Part shown: positions 44,224 through 53,478 of the stretch, in pieces | How positions within the stretch are numbered: the first letter of the stretch is position 1 | Layout of the letters: every line of letters begins with the position of its first letter | From: an uncultured Treponema sp. | GTDB taxonomy: Bacteria; Spirochaetota; Spirochaetia; Treponematales; Treponemataceae | Direction of reading: 5' to 3' | Length of the DNA stretch: 64,000 bases | NCBI GenBank assembly: GCA_946186185.1 | Contig: CAMHMJ010000004.1 | Location: 62,001 to 126,000, forward strand | Made by a program: the position numbers and the translations under genes | The notes under the pieces: model-generated | The model's database searches: none | What the model was told of the DNA's origin: nothing | Seen by the model: only the letters and a program-made list of their open reading frames with translations

Positions 44224-47200
44224 CTACTCTATTTCAACCGAAATTGAATCAGATACTGTTACCAGGTCATATTCATCGTCCAGGTCATATTCATCGTCCT
44301 GAATTACCATTTTTACGGTCACCTTACAGCAAATCTGATATACATCCTTTCCAAGCTGATAAGGGTTGATTACAAGCTCATTCTTATTATTCGTTGTAAC
44401 ACCCGGAACCAATGAATTTCCATTTACAAAAATCGGAGAAGCAAAGCCGTCAATCGACCATTCAAAATCATATTTATAGGAAGAGCCTTCAACTTCAAGA
44501 TGCGGTATAACAAAAATCATTCCGTTCATCTTTTCCTGGGTAAGATTGATTACCGGCTTCTTTAACCCGCTGATAATTCCGGAACCGTCCTGCTTAATTC
44601 CGATATTTTCTGTTTTAACCGTAATAACCGCCGGAAGAGACTCCTTCAGATAGCCCTCCGTATTCGGATTTCCTTCCGCCTTCTTTCTGAGGAAGATTAA
44701 ATCACCCGGTTTTGCGTCAAATTCGCCCTCCGGGAAAGAGGAATAAGCCGGTAAATACTCTTCCGGATTTTGTGCAAACTCTGCCGGAAGCTTTTCCTGA
44801 GGAACCAGTGCAAACTCAATGTCAGAATGGTATCCGCCGAAGGTAACCTTTCCCGCATTGATTAAGCGGTTGTCCACACTCAAGGCCGGAACCTGGTCTT
44901 CCTTAAAACTGCTTCTTACCGTAACAAAAGTCTGTACAACCTTATCTTCAAAAGGATTTTCATCAAGGGCAAGAACAAAATATACAGGTTTTGAAGCGGC
45001 CGGCTTATAGTAACCTGCATCCTGCCCCTCTTCCTGTTTCTTTGCAAACTTTAACTCAGAAGCATCCAGCGTTTTTCCAAAGAAACTCTGAATATTTCCG
45101 GAGAAATTAGAAATGGCTGCATCAATTTCTTCACCCTGAACAACAACCGTGTCATAGCGAAGATTGTTTTCTTCAATAAAATCCAGAATCTTTTCGGTTT
45201 TGTCAGAAATAACCGGAGCCTGCTCCGTGCCTTCCCAAACCTGAACAACCTTTACCCGCAGGTACTTTCCTTCATCCAGGGAAGAAAGGTGGTAAATCTT
45301 CTTGGTTGCCCCGTCAATATCGCTGAAAGCCTCTCCGTCAGAAGATGACTGCCACTGATAGCTTACGATACCGCCGGCAGTTTCAAAGGCGGAATCGTCA
45401 TCCTCCGCCGCGCGAAGATAGGCTTCATAATATTCAGTAAAGCGGCCTGTCACAACAGAAACAACCTTCACATCCTTCTTAAGATGGTAAGTGATATAAC
45501 CTTCTTTTTTCAGAAGGTCAGATTTTTCGCAAACCGGAACAAGGGCAAAGTGTGCTTCAATGGTCTTTCCGTCATTGGAAGTATCTGCAACAAATTTGAG
45601 CATATCCTCCAGAAGCCAGGAAGAAGTATCAATCGATGTAATTTCCTTACCTTTTTTGTAGCGGCCATTTTCATCAACTTCAGTAACAAAAAGCTTGAAC
45701 CAGATGCTTGTTTTAAGATTGTCACCGTAATTCGTTGTAAGCTGCGGCGGAACAAAGGTTCTTACTCCGCCGTTATAAACTATAACCTCGTCATTAGTAT
45801 TCAATGAATAAGTAACTTCCGGCCAGTAATCAACTGTTATGTTCGTTCCCCTGTAGCCCTCTGCAGAAAGCTGAACGCTGTAGGAATAGCCGCCCAGAAT
45901 ACCTGAAGTGAAGGAAGAATCCATATTGAATTTTACGCTTCCGGCAGAAACCGTTCCCTTGTGCTCGGCACCGTTACATTTTGCAGTAATTGTAAGTCCG
46001 TCCGGCAGTAAGGTGGAAGCAGAAAGCACCAGTGAAATTGAATTGAACTTTACATCCTGAACTGTAATTTCTTTTACAGGAGGAAGCTTTGTTCCGATAT
46101 TTTCAGTTTTTACTTCAACCTCTACAACTTCAGATTCCTTTATGTAGCCCCGTACATTCGGAGTGCCGGCAGTCTTCTTTCTGAAAAGCAGAATATCCCC
46201 CGCCTTTGCTTCAAATTCCCCGGAAGGAAGCTCTTTCCAGTTTTTACCGGAATCCTGAGAGAACTCAAGAAGCACGTTCTGACCTTCAAAAAGAACATTT
46301 CCTTCATCGATTTTTGAAACATCCTTTGACAGGGCAGGAATTTCCGTTTTATCCAGAACTGCCTGAACCGTCACAAAAACAGCGGTATTTTTTTCTTCGT
46401 AGCCCGCAGCCGTGATTTTAATGTAGATATTCTGAGAAGAGAACAATACATAGTCATCTGCAGCCATTGAATCATTCTTGGAAACCTTAAAATCCTCTGC
46501 CCCGGTTCCGATGGTTCCGGTTTTACCAAAGGAATTGATTACTGTTCCCTTGAAATTTGCAAAATCCACGGAAGAACCCGCCTGAACCGTGCCGTCGTAA
46601 TAAATATCAAAATCGGAAATGATATTCAGAAGCTGGATTTCATTTGAAACAATGCTTTCCTGAGGTGTATCCCCGTAATTCTGAGTTACTTTTACCCGAA
46701 GCTTCTTTCCAAAGTCTTCTTCAGAAACTGCATAGGTCTTTGTTGTAACATCAGAAAGCTTCGTCCAGTCAGCCTCTGAAGTTCCGGATGATGAAGCCGG
46801 AGAGCGCTCCCACTGATAGGAAATGTCTCCGCCGGCTTCTTCACCATTTGCGCCGTACAGGAATACTTCGTAGCGGTCAAAAACCTGCCTGATTACAGCA
46901 GATTTTACAAGTACATCGTTTTTACAGAAGTAGGTAACAAAGCCCTCGCAGGAAAGGGAAGCAAGCTCTTCTGCGGAAGGAACGCCCGCCGTCTGGGTTC
47001 CTGCTGTATCGCCAGAAGAAGCGCCTGCACCTGCAGAGCCTGTGGTTGAAGAGCCGCCTGCACCTGCCGAACTGTCAGGAAGCTTAGGTGTAATGGAAAA
47101 GTGAACTTCAACTCTGGAACCGTCATTTTCGCTTTTTCCAAGGAAGGAAAGCATATCCTCCAGCTTCCAGTTCGAAGTGTCCTGGGTAATTTTCTTATCA

Positions 47201-47808
47201 GAAGAATCGTAGGCCTCTAACCACATGTTCTTGGTTACGCAGGCATCGTCATAATTTATGGAATATTCCGGTGAAACAAAATTCTTTACGCTGCCGTTAT
47301 AAATGGTCATGATTTTTTCACAGGAAAGCTCGTAGGAAGCCTTCGGCCAGTATGAAAGGCTCTTCTTTACCTCACCCTTGTAATCGGAAGAAGAGAATAC
47401 AGCCTCATAGGAAAGACCGCCCTTCACTCCTTTTCCAAAAGAGGAAGAAACATTCCAGCTGATTTTTCCGCCACAGGCCTTTGCTGTATTGTTCTTTTCG
47501 TTACAGATAACCGAAATCTCAGTTCCGTCTTTTGCCTCTGTATCCGCAGAAATCACCAGACCAAGGGAATCAAACTTAAAATTTGAAAGGGAAAGAGGCT
47601 GCTTTTCAGGCTCTTCCGGCTCAGGCTCCGGAGTAGGCTCCGGCTCCGGTTCTGGAGCAGGCTCAGGCTCCTTGTGCATTTTTTCGTCTTCTTCCTTTAC
47701 ATCAGACAAAAAGCTGCTGCAGGAAAATGATGAAACAATCATAAAAGTACAGAAAATCGTGCATAAAAACGCACACAATGTCCGAATTAAAAATGAATTT
47801 CTTTTCAT
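44224..47808 (-). CDS. Large lipoprotein built from two tandem copies of a long module
   Basis: 1194 residues from the ATG at 47808 (AGAGGTGA just upstream; a GTG six bases further 5' is rejected). Lipobox SFSC, then a Pro-Glu repeat linker that probably spans the peptidoglycan. The rest is a duplication of about 480 residues: FKFDSLGLVISADT / VKFNSISLVLSAST, IYNGSVKNFVSPEYSINYGD-like / VYNGGVRTFVPPQLTTNYGD, SNWKLEDMLSFLG / SSWLLEDMLKFVA, ISYQWE / VSYQWQ and TKTYAVSEEDFGKKLRVKV / KKIYHLSSLDEGKYLRVKV. Ig-like beta domains are likely. Function unknown. Confidence 0.85.
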   Translation of the reverse strand: MKRNSFLIRTLCAFLCTIFCTFMIVSSFSCSSFLSDVKEEDEKMHKEPEPAPEPEPEPTPEPEPEEPEKQPLSLSNFKFDSLGLVISADTEAKDGTEISVICNEKNNTAKACGGKISWNVSSSFGKGVKGGLSYEAVFSSSDYKGEVKKSLSYWPKASYELSCEKIMTIYNGSVKNFVSPEYSINYDDACVTKNMWLEAYDSSDKKITQDTSNWKLEDMLSFLGKSENDGSRVEVHFSITPKLPDSSAGAGGSSTTGSAGAGASSGDTAGTQTAGVPSAEELASLSCEGFVTYFCKNDVLVKSAVIRQVFDRYEVFLYGANGEEAGGDISYQWERSPASSSGTSEADWTKLSDVTTKTYAVSEEDFGKKLRVKVTQNYGDTPQESIVSNEIQLLNIISDFDIYYDGTVQAGSSVDFANFKGTVINSFGKTGTIGTGAEDFKVSKNDSMAADDYVLFSSQNIYIKITAAGYEEKNTAVFVTVQAVLDKTEIPALSKDVSKIDEGNVLFEGQNVLLEFSQDSGKNWKELPSGEFEAKAGDILLFRKKTAGTPNVRGYIKESEVVEVEVKTENIGTKLPPVKEITVQDVKFNSISLVLSASTLLPDGLTITAKCNGAEHKGTVSAGSVKFNMDSSFTSGILGGYSYSVQLSAEGYRGTNITVDYWPEVTYSLNTNDEVIVYNGGVRTFVPPQLTTNYGDNLKTSIWFKLFVTEVDENGRYKKGKEITSIDTSSWLLEDMLKFVADTSNDGKTIEAHFALVPVCEKSDLLKKEGYITYHLKKDVKVVSVVTGRFTEYYEAYLRAAEDDDSAFETAGGIVSYQWQSSSDGEAFSDIDGATKKIYHLSSLDEGKYLRVKVVQVWEGTEQAPVISDKTEKILDFIEENNLRYDTVVVQGEEIDAAISNFSGNIQSFFGKTLDASELKFAKKQEEGQDAGYYKPAASKPVYFVLALDENPFEDKVVQTFVTVRSSFKEDQVPALSVDNRLINAGKVTFGGYHSDIEFALVPQEKLPAEFAQNPEEYLPAYSSFPEGEFDAKPGDLIFLRKKAEGNPNTEGYLKESLPAVITVKTENIGIKQDGSGIISGLKKPVINLTQEKMNGMIFVIPHLEVEGSSYKYDFEWSIDGFASPIFVNGNSLVPGVTTNNKNELVINPYQLGKDVYQICCKVTVKMVIQDDEYDLDDEYDLVTVSDSISVEIE

Positions 47809-47817
47809 ACTCACCTC

Positions 47818-48438
47818 TTATTTTTTATTGCGGCAAAAATCAGAAATATCCCAGATAAATCCAATTCGTGCGCCAAGACTGTGCTGAATATTGTCCTGTT
47901 CAAAAACTGCCGAATATACCGGCGAAAGTTCAATTTCAAAATTTCCGTCAGAAGAATCATTTCCCGGAAGCAGGAACCGGAGGGAAGGACTGAAAGCGGC
48001 AAGCTGGTTCACATAAAGTGCATCCATATCGACTCCGCTTTTGCTTCCTGCAAGGTGCATCAAAACTCCGTAGCCCAGCTCCGGCTGGAAAGCCATATTC
48101 AGTTTTCCAAGGGCAAAAGGAAGCCGCAGAAAACAGCCGGCGGTAGTGTCGATGTCATTCAGGGAAGAAAGGGGGATGTCGTCCTTCAAAAAATAATATC
48201 TGTAGGTTGAACGCAAAGAAAAGCCCAGGGAAAGACGTTGTGAAAGTGGCGGGAGGGTATATTCAACGGAAAGTCCGCCTCCCGTACCCGCGGTTTCGTA
48301 ATCTGTATACTCTCCAAAGGGAAAAATTCCTTCCCCATGAATACCGACTGAAAATCCCTGATGATCTTTTACAGAATTCTGTGCAAAAAGCGGAAAAAAG
48401 CAGAAAGCACAGCACACAAAAGCGAAAATCTTTTTCAT
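47818..48438 (-). CDS. Small secreted beta-barrel-like protein
   Basis: 206 residues from MKKIFAF at 48438 (GGAG 5 nt upstream). Signal peptide ending FFPLFAQ. Alternating strands (FSVGIHGEGIFPFGEY, LSVEYTLPPLSQRLSLGFSLRST, FEIELSPVYSAVFE, LGARIGFIWD) look like an 8-stranded outer-membrane barrel. No family recognised. First gene before two giant lipoproteins, 9 nt from the next; it may be their outer-membrane partner. Confidence 0.75.
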   Translation of the reverse strand: MKKIFAFVCCAFCFFPLFAQNSVKDHQGFSVGIHGEGIFPFGEYTDYETAGTGGGLSVEYTLPPLSQRLSLGFSLRSTYRYYFLKDDIPLSSLNDIDTTAGCFLRLPFALGKLNMAFQPELGYGVLMHLAGSKSGVDMDALYVNQLAAFSPSLRFLLPGNDSSDGNFEIELSPVYSAVFEQDNIQHSLGARIGFIWDISDFCRNKK

Positions 48439-48527
48439 AAAACTCCGTCGCAGCAATTTAATGTGTTTATAAAACAATTTGAGTGTCAAAGGGAACTGAA
48501 AAAAAGGGTGAATCACCTCAATCAGCC

Positions 48528-50759
48528 TTAGTCCACAGATTTCAGTTCTTCTACCAGGGCTTCGGTGTCTTCCTCAAACTGTTCATCGGAAACCTCTTCT
48601 TTCGGGTCAACACGGCGGGCAATAACCAGAGTAATATCATCCTGCAGCGCATTTCCTTCCGCAAAACGAATCAGGCTATCGATAATTGCATCGTTGATTT
48701 CCTGAGCCGATTTTTCGTAATTTTCCTTCAGAATCGCTTTTATCCGCTCCGTTCCAAACTGTTCCCCTCTCTTATCCAAAGTTTCACTGATTCCATCCGT
48801 AAAGAATACCAGAATGTCTCCGGTTTTCATCACAAAGCTGGAACTGGCAAAAGAAACGTCGATTCCCTTCATTCCGATTGCACCGTAATGCTTTTTTCCG
48901 TCAATTCCAAGAACTTCCTTTACATCCTTATCCGTAATTGAAAATTTTAACGGGTGCGGATGACCGGCGTTTCCCAAATCCACAAGACATGTGTCCGTTC
49001 CTTCAAGGTTCTCAAAGCGGCAAAGAATTCCCGTCATATAGTTATCGATATCACCCTTCTCGTAGATAATCGTGCTGTTTATCTTGGTAAGAATCTTATC
49101 GATAGGCTCCCGGTTTCTGTAGCCCCGCTGGAAAAGCCGGGAAATAATGTTCTTTGAAAGCATGGTAACCAGTCCCGCAGAAAGACCGTGTCCCGAAACA
49201 TCAAAAAGCGCAATTCCGTTCAAAATATCGTTGTAGCTGTAATAGTCGTACAGGTCGCCGCTGACCTTGGCCTGAGGAATGTAGGAAACCGCAAGCTCCC
49301 AGCCCCGGAAGTGCTTAACCGGCTGCGGAAAAAAGTTCTTCTGAACGGAGAACGCCATTTCCAGATCCATATCGGAATGAAGCTTTGCAATCTCAAGCTG
49401 TCTGTTCAACTCCGAAAGCTCATCGTTGGCCTTTCTGAGTTCTTCGGTTCTGGCATCCACCTCTTCCTGAAGGTGATTGGTAAGCTTGTCATTTCTCTGA
49501 TAAAGCCGCCCGAAACGATAGGCCAGCATTATCATAAATGCAATAATCGTTCCCTGCCATCCAAAAATCATAAAATAGGTAATTGAATTCGTTGGATTCA
49601 GCACCCGGGTAACGGCATCCAGGATGCCCCCGGTGGCAAAAGGAGCAAAACCAATGGCAAAAATTATAGCCTTGGCCCGGGTTTCCCTCTTGATTATATG
49701 AATTATCAGTTCAAGAATTCCGCTTACAAGCTGAATACCAACCAGCGTCATCATCGCAGGGGAAATATCCAGAAGGAAATCGTAATCCGGCGCAAACACC
49801 GTCATCAAAATCTGAATCAGAACAATGATATTCCGTCCAAGTCTTACCGAAAAAGAAGGCTTTGCACCAAAAAAGCGGGTTCCAAAGCGAACTATCATGT
49901 AAATAATCAAATAACCCGGGATTATGAAGGTATATTTTGCAAAAATCAGGAACGGGATTCTTCCTTCGGTATAAAACGGAAGTTCCGTTGCAAAAAAATA
50001 TATCAGGAACAGCGCCGTAAAGAAATTCAGAAGGGAAAAATCCCTGAAAACCACAAAGCCGAATTTTCTTAGATTAAGATAAAAGCACAGATACAGAATG
50101 AACGTAAAAAACATTACGCCAAAAAGAACTGCAAAAATCCTTGAATGATAAAAATTTATCCGCTCAAAGGCAGGATAGGCCTGAGTGGCCGGCTGAATAA
50201 AAGCATGAGTCGAAATTCCTGAGTTTCCGTGAATGAAAACCTTAATCAGGATTGTGTTAGTTCCATTCTGATTCAGAATGCTAACAGGAAGACTGAAGAA
50301 ATGAGCCATAAACTGAGTAAAGCGCTCGTTAGGCGGGAAGGAACCATACTGGGAAACAAAGATTCCGTTGCAGTAAAGCTTTTCGGCACTTCGAAGCTGG
50401 GGAATTACCAGTCCCAGAGGAAGATACTTGAACTCCTGCGGAATCATAAAGTCGGCACGAATCCAGACAAATCGTTTTTTGTTGCCGAACATATTCATCA
50501 GGTTGTTTTCTTTTTTATCTTCAAGCTTCTTAAAGTTCTGAAAATTTTCTATTGCGTCATTTACCGTTGAGCTTTCATCGGCTTCCCAGTAGTAGAAATC
50601 CTTTCCGATTTCAAGCCGCTGAATAGGAGTGATTCTGTAAGAATTTCTGCCCTTTTTTTCAGAATGAGCGCTGCTGTTCCCGCAGCCGGCACAAAGAAGC
50701 AGCAACGAAATTAAAACGAGAACATTAAAAAAATTAAAGCGCTTACATTTAAAATTCAC
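48528..50759 (-). CDS. Membrane receptor with SpoIIE-type protein phosphatase domain
   Basis: 743 residues. Lipoprotein-like N terminus (LLLLCAGC), an extracytoplasmic DISM-like domain (about 40-205), about seven membrane helices (210-415), a coiled coil (ARTEELRKANDELSELNRQLE) and a C-terminal PP2C/SpoIIE phosphatase (KVSGDLYDYY, LFDVSGHGLSAGL, GNAGHPHPL, LVFFTDGISE, DDITLVIARR). It would dephosphorylate a partner, typically an anti-sigma-factor antagonist, in response to an outside signal. Start is GTG, 8 nt from a TATAAT box, without a Shine-Dalgarno. A weak GGTG/CACC hairpin plus seven T follows the stop. Confidence 0.9.
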   Translation of the reverse strand: MNFKCKRFNFFNVLVLISLLLLCAGCGNSSAHSEKKGRNSYRITPIQRLEIGKDFYYWEADESSTVNDAIENFQNFKKLEDKKENNLMNMFGNKKRFVWIRADFMIPQEFKYLPLGLVIPQLRSAEKLYCNGIFVSQYGSFPPNERFTQFMAHFFSLPVSILNQNGTNTILIKVFIHGNSGISTHAFIQPATQAYPAFERINFYHSRIFAVLFGVMFFTFILYLCFYLNLRKFGFVVFRDFSLLNFFTALFLIYFFATELPFYTEGRIPFLIFAKYTFIIPGYLIIYMIVRFGTRFFGAKPSFSVRLGRNIIVLIQILMTVFAPDYDFLLDISPAMMTLVGIQLVSGILELIIHIIKRETRAKAIIFAIGFAPFATGGILDAVTRVLNPTNSITYFMIFGWQGTIIAFMIMLAYRFGRLYQRNDKLTNHLQEEVDARTEELRKANDELSELNRQLEIAKLHSDMDLEMAFSVQKNFFPQPVKHFRGWELAVSYIPQAKVSGDLYDYYSYNDILNGIALFDVSGHGLSAGLVTMLSKNIISRLFQRGYRNREPIDKILTKINSTIIYEKGDIDNYMTGILCRFENLEGTDTCLVDLGNAGHPHPLKFSITDKDVKEVLGIDGKKHYGAIGMKGIDVSFASSSFVMKTGDILVFFTDGISETLDKRGEQFGTERIKAILKENYEKSAQEINDAIIDSLIRFAEGNALQDDITLVIARRVDPKEEVSDEQFEEDTEALVEELKSVD

Positions 50760-50767
50760 GTAGAATA

Positions 50768-50797
50768 ATTATAACCGAGGTTTCTGTTTTTTGGTAA
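50768..50797 (-). promoter_or_regulatory. Promoter of the SpoIIE-type receptor gene, leaderless type
   Basis: Minus strand: -35 TTACCA (50792-50797), 18-bp spacer, -10 TATAAT (50768-50773), eight bases to the GTG start. Confidence 0.55.
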
Positions 50798-50820
50798 TTA
50801 TTTTTTAAGGAGGGAATGCA

Positions 50821-51115
50821 TAGCAAAGACTGAGTTTTGTAATTCATAGTCAAAAATTGGCTAACGGTCGCGTCCTGCGGGTCAAAACCGCGAGAAGAGC
50901 GCGCTAAGTCGCCTTCGCAACACAGTTGCTCGGAGACTCGCTCAAAATGTTCCACTGGAACATTTTGCCGGCTTTCAGCCGTCGCTCCCTATATTTGTGG
51001 CAAAGGAACTCATTAGATGCCGCTTTCGCGGCAGCCACAAACAGAGTTTTTTTGCCCGCCTGCCGCTACCCTCCCGCCAATTTTTGACAATTATCGCTAA
51101 TCTCAGGCTTTGCTC
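50821..51115. repeat. Long hairpin-rich nested palindromic repeat
   Basis: Fills most of the 355-bp gap 50760-51114. Perfect 13-bp ends GTCAAAAATTGGC (50849-50861) / GCCAATTTTTGAC (51076-51088) enclose 240 bp. Inside are hairpins GCAAC/GTTGC, a perfect 10-bp AAAATGTTCC/GGAACATTTT (50944-50966), and TTTGTGGC/GCCACAAA (50994-51001, 51034-51041) enclosing GCCGC/GCGGC. Outer arms AGCAAAGACTGAG (50822-50834) and CTCAGGCTTTGCT match at 12 of 13; the right arm touches the stop codon of the nucleotidase gene. End spacing equals the short copies, but most of the interior is different. No ORF is evident. Confidence 0.8.
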
Positions 51116-52995
51116 TACTTCACCTTTACATAGTACGGGGTGGTGTCTACCTTGATGTAGCCGCCATTCTTCTTCGACTCAGCTTTCAGTACTTTCAGGG
51201 CGCCTTCGCTGTCTATCTGACTGGAATCAATCAGGCGGGTAGTATTGTTCCATTCAAGGCAGGGATTTGGCATTCCCGTTGCACCGTCCACCCGGTTGTT
51301 TGTTGCGGCAAATTCATTCACTGCAACGGTTACACTTTTTTCTTTCCAGCCGGGAGTCCACTTTCCGTCTTCGTAGATTACCTTTCCGTTAAACTTCAGG
51401 GACTGCACCTCAGGTACGCCGATAACCTTGCCTTCCATAGCTGGAGCCTCTCTGAAACAGCATTCAATTCCCACCTGACAGGCAAAAAGACTGCTGCCTT
51501 TGCTCGTCATGGAATATTCAAAAAGCGTCATCAGTTCTTCAAAGGTCAGGCGGTAAACATAAATCCGGTTATTGAAGGGGAACAGCTCGTAAACATCGGA
51601 AACCGAAACCGGACATTCTCCTTTTTCGTTCAGTGTAAAAGTACCGGCCCGGACGCCCCCGGAATTCTGAAATGCAATATCCGCATTCCCAACCCTTCGC
51701 ACAATATCGCACATCCAGTTTGCCTTCAGGTTCACCCGGTTTCCGCTTTCCTTTACCGGATTTTTTGTAACCGCAGTTTTTAATTTTCCCACAACTTCTT
51801 CACTATAGGGCTTAATTTCCTTTATGGCCCGGTCTGTCAGCTCTAAGACTTCCTCGTCCAGATCACTTTCGTTTTCCCCGGCAAAGTTTCTTGTAGTTTT
51901 CTTGTCGTCCACGCCAATGGTCTGATTTTTAGAAACTCCGGAAAAACTGACCCTGCCCTCTTCATCCAAAGTAAATTTAAGTTCACCGTAGCAGAAAGAA
52001 GTACCATGAGCCGCCGGCTGAATATAGGAAAGTCCCCAGGAAGTTTTTCCCGCCTTGTTCATGTGAGTGTGTCCACCCAGAACAAGATCTATCACCGAAT
52101 CTGCCCCCAGCTTTCCCGCCCTCTCCTGAGCATCCGCGTGCATCAAAAGCACCGTTGCATCACACAGCCCGCTGGATTCTAGTTCTCTGGCCAGCTGGTT
52201 TATAGGCCGCAAATCAGTTTTAATTTTGAAGCCCTTCCCCACAAACTCAGAAGTTTTTATGCTGGTTGAATAATCGCAGACATAACCGATAACCGCTATT
52301 TTTACGGGAAGCCCTTCCCCCGCGGAATTCAGGGCAGTTTTTTCAAGAATCACATAGTCCTTTACAGAACGGCCGGAAGCTTTTTCACCGGCAGCCTTAC
52401 TCTGATAAAAATTTGCTGCAACAACCGGCACCAGATTCGGGTATGTTTTTCCGGCGGCTTTATAGGCAGGAAGGGTTGCGTCCTTTTCAACCAGATTTTC
52501 AAAACCCCAGTCGAACTCGTGATTTCCCAGGGCAACGGCGTCGTAGTCCATTTTGTCAAAAGCCACGTACATGCACTTTCCCTTCTGAAGATTAGAAAGC
52601 ATATTTCCCTGATAAATATCGCCCCCATCCAGGAGCACCAGTTTTTTGCTGTCGTAGCCGGCTCCGTGGCCGCGGATATCCCGAACCTTGTCTGCAATAT
52701 AGGAAAGTCTGTAGTGCACCTGGCCGTTTTTGATGAACGCAATATTTCCGTGAAGGTCAGAGGTTTCAATTAAGGGAAGAAAATAATCCCCGGGCGACAC
52801 TTCCGCTCTTTTTTCAGCAAAAGAGTGTACCTCTTCAGCAGCCTGAACAGAGCCTGACTGCCCGCCGGAATGTTGTATTATCCCAGCCTGTCCCACATTC
52901 CCCTTTTCTTTTAGGGAAGTTGTGCAGGAAAATAGAGACAGAGAAAAAAATACACAAGAAACTGCAAATTTCTTCATACTGAACCGTTTTTTCAT
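51115..52995 (-). CDS. 5'-nucleotidase/UshA-type lipoprotein
   Basis: 626 residues. Lipobox LFSC (Cys near 24). Metallophosphoesterase domain: ETSDLHGNI, LDGGDIYQGN, LGNHEFDWG, VLLMHAD and LGGHTHM. C-terminal 5'-nucleotidase domain with NSGGVRAG, DVYELFPFNNRIYVYRL and NEFAATNNR. Hydrolyses nucleotides or sugar nucleotides at the cell surface or in the periplasm for salvage. GAGGAG lies about 8 nt before the first ATG; a second ATG six codons in is also possible. The promoter at 53304-53332 reads into it through a chemoreceptor remnant. Confidence 0.9.
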   Translation of the reverse strand: MKKRFSMKKFAVSCVFFSLSLFSCTTSLKEKGNVGQAGIIQHSGGQSGSVQAAEEVHSFAEKRAEVSPGDYFLPLIETSDLHGNIAFIKNGQVHYRLSYIADKVRDIRGHGAGYDSKKLVLLDGGDIYQGNMLSNLQKGKCMYVAFDKMDYDAVALGNHEFDWGFENLVEKDATLPAYKAAGKTYPNLVPVVAANFYQSKAAGEKASGRSVKDYVILEKTALNSAGEGLPVKIAVIGYVCDYSTSIKTSEFVGKGFKIKTDLRPINQLARELESSGLCDATVLLMHADAQERAGKLGADSVIDLVLGGHTHMNKAGKTSWGLSYIQPAAHGTSFCYGELKFTLDEEGRVSFSGVSKNQTIGVDDKKTTRNFAGENESDLDEEVLELTDRAIKEIKPYSEEVVGKLKTAVTKNPVKESGNRVNLKANWMCDIVRRVGNADIAFQNSGGVRAGTFTLNEKGECPVSVSDVYELFPFNNRIYVYRLTFEELMTLFEYSMTSKGSSLFACQVGIECCFREAPAMEGKVIGVPEVQSLKFNGKVIYEDGKWTPGWKEKSVTVAVNEFAATNNRVDGATGMPNPCLEWNNTTRLIDSSQIDSEGALKVLKAESKKNGGYIKVDTTPYYVKVK

Positions 52996-53037
52996 ACATG
53001 CTGCTCCTCAAGTCAGTAAAATCTGCCGCAAGACCTC

Positions 53038-53304
53038 TTATCCCTTTATTTTTTCATTAAGCTCCAGCATTTCCTTAAGTTCAAGGGTCGAATTCTGAAG
53101 ATTCTGTATTTCCTTAAGAATGGCGGAATTTCCAACCGACATTTCGTTTACAGCAGAAAGAACTATCCGGGTACTGTTGTTCATGGTTCCCAGAGATTCA
53201 TTGGAAGAAGAAATGATTTCCCGGATGGATTCCTGAATATTTCCCAGCTGCTCACCGATTTCCTTGGACTGCAGGGTGGAAGTTTCCGAAAGCTTTCTGA
53301 TTAA
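53038..53304 (-). pseudogene. Remnant of a methyl-accepting chemotaxis protein (C-terminal part)
   Basis: An 88-codon open stretch ends at TAA 53038-53040 and reads LIRKLSETSTLQSKEIGEQL, then QESIREIISSSNES, then EMSVGNSAILKEIQNLQNST. This resembles the end of the cytoplasmic signalling/coiled-coil part of spirochaetal MCPs. There is no start codon or sensor part; an in-frame TAA (53305-53307) lies directly upstream, and the piece between SSSNES and EMSVGN seems shortened. A consensus-like promoter reads into it, so a short peptide from an internal ATG is possible. Confidence 0.65.
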
Positions 53305-53332
53305 TTATCAAGTCAATTTTCCCATCCGTCAA
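53304..53332 (-). promoter_or_regulatory. Promoter facing the MCP remnant and the 5'-nucleotidase gene
   Basis: Minus strand: -35 TTGACG (53327-53332), 17-bp spacer, -10 GATAAT (53304-53309). One mismatch per hexamer. It is the only good promoter seen upstream of the nucleotidase gene. Confidence 0.65.
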
Positions 53333-53383
53333 CGAATATTTTTATCCGCATTTTCATCCCCGGCAAACTGGTACCTCCGGCAT

Positions 53384-53415
53384 AAAAAAAGCCACCTGAG
53401 ATTACCTCAGATGGC
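53384..53415 (-). terminator. Intrinsic terminator of fabF
   Basis: Minus strand: GCCATCTGAG and CTCAGGTGGC (53406-53415, 53391-53400) pair around a 5-nt loop, followed by seven T (53384-53390). Confidence 0.9.
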
Positions 53416-53478
53416 CTTCTGTTATAAGGCGATAAATCTCGCAGAACGGGATTCATCAGCCGAACAATACCGGGCAGG

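Noticed and set aside
50849..51088. tRNA or known structured RNA in the hairpin-rich element
   Set aside because: No T-loop, anticodon arm or CCA-type acceptor; hairpins do not match a fold I can name.
53305..53478. Missing first part of the chemoreceptor in another frame (simple frameshift)
   Set aside because: The region upstream is the fabF terminator and short unrelated frames; no HAMP or sensor-like sequence appears in any frame.
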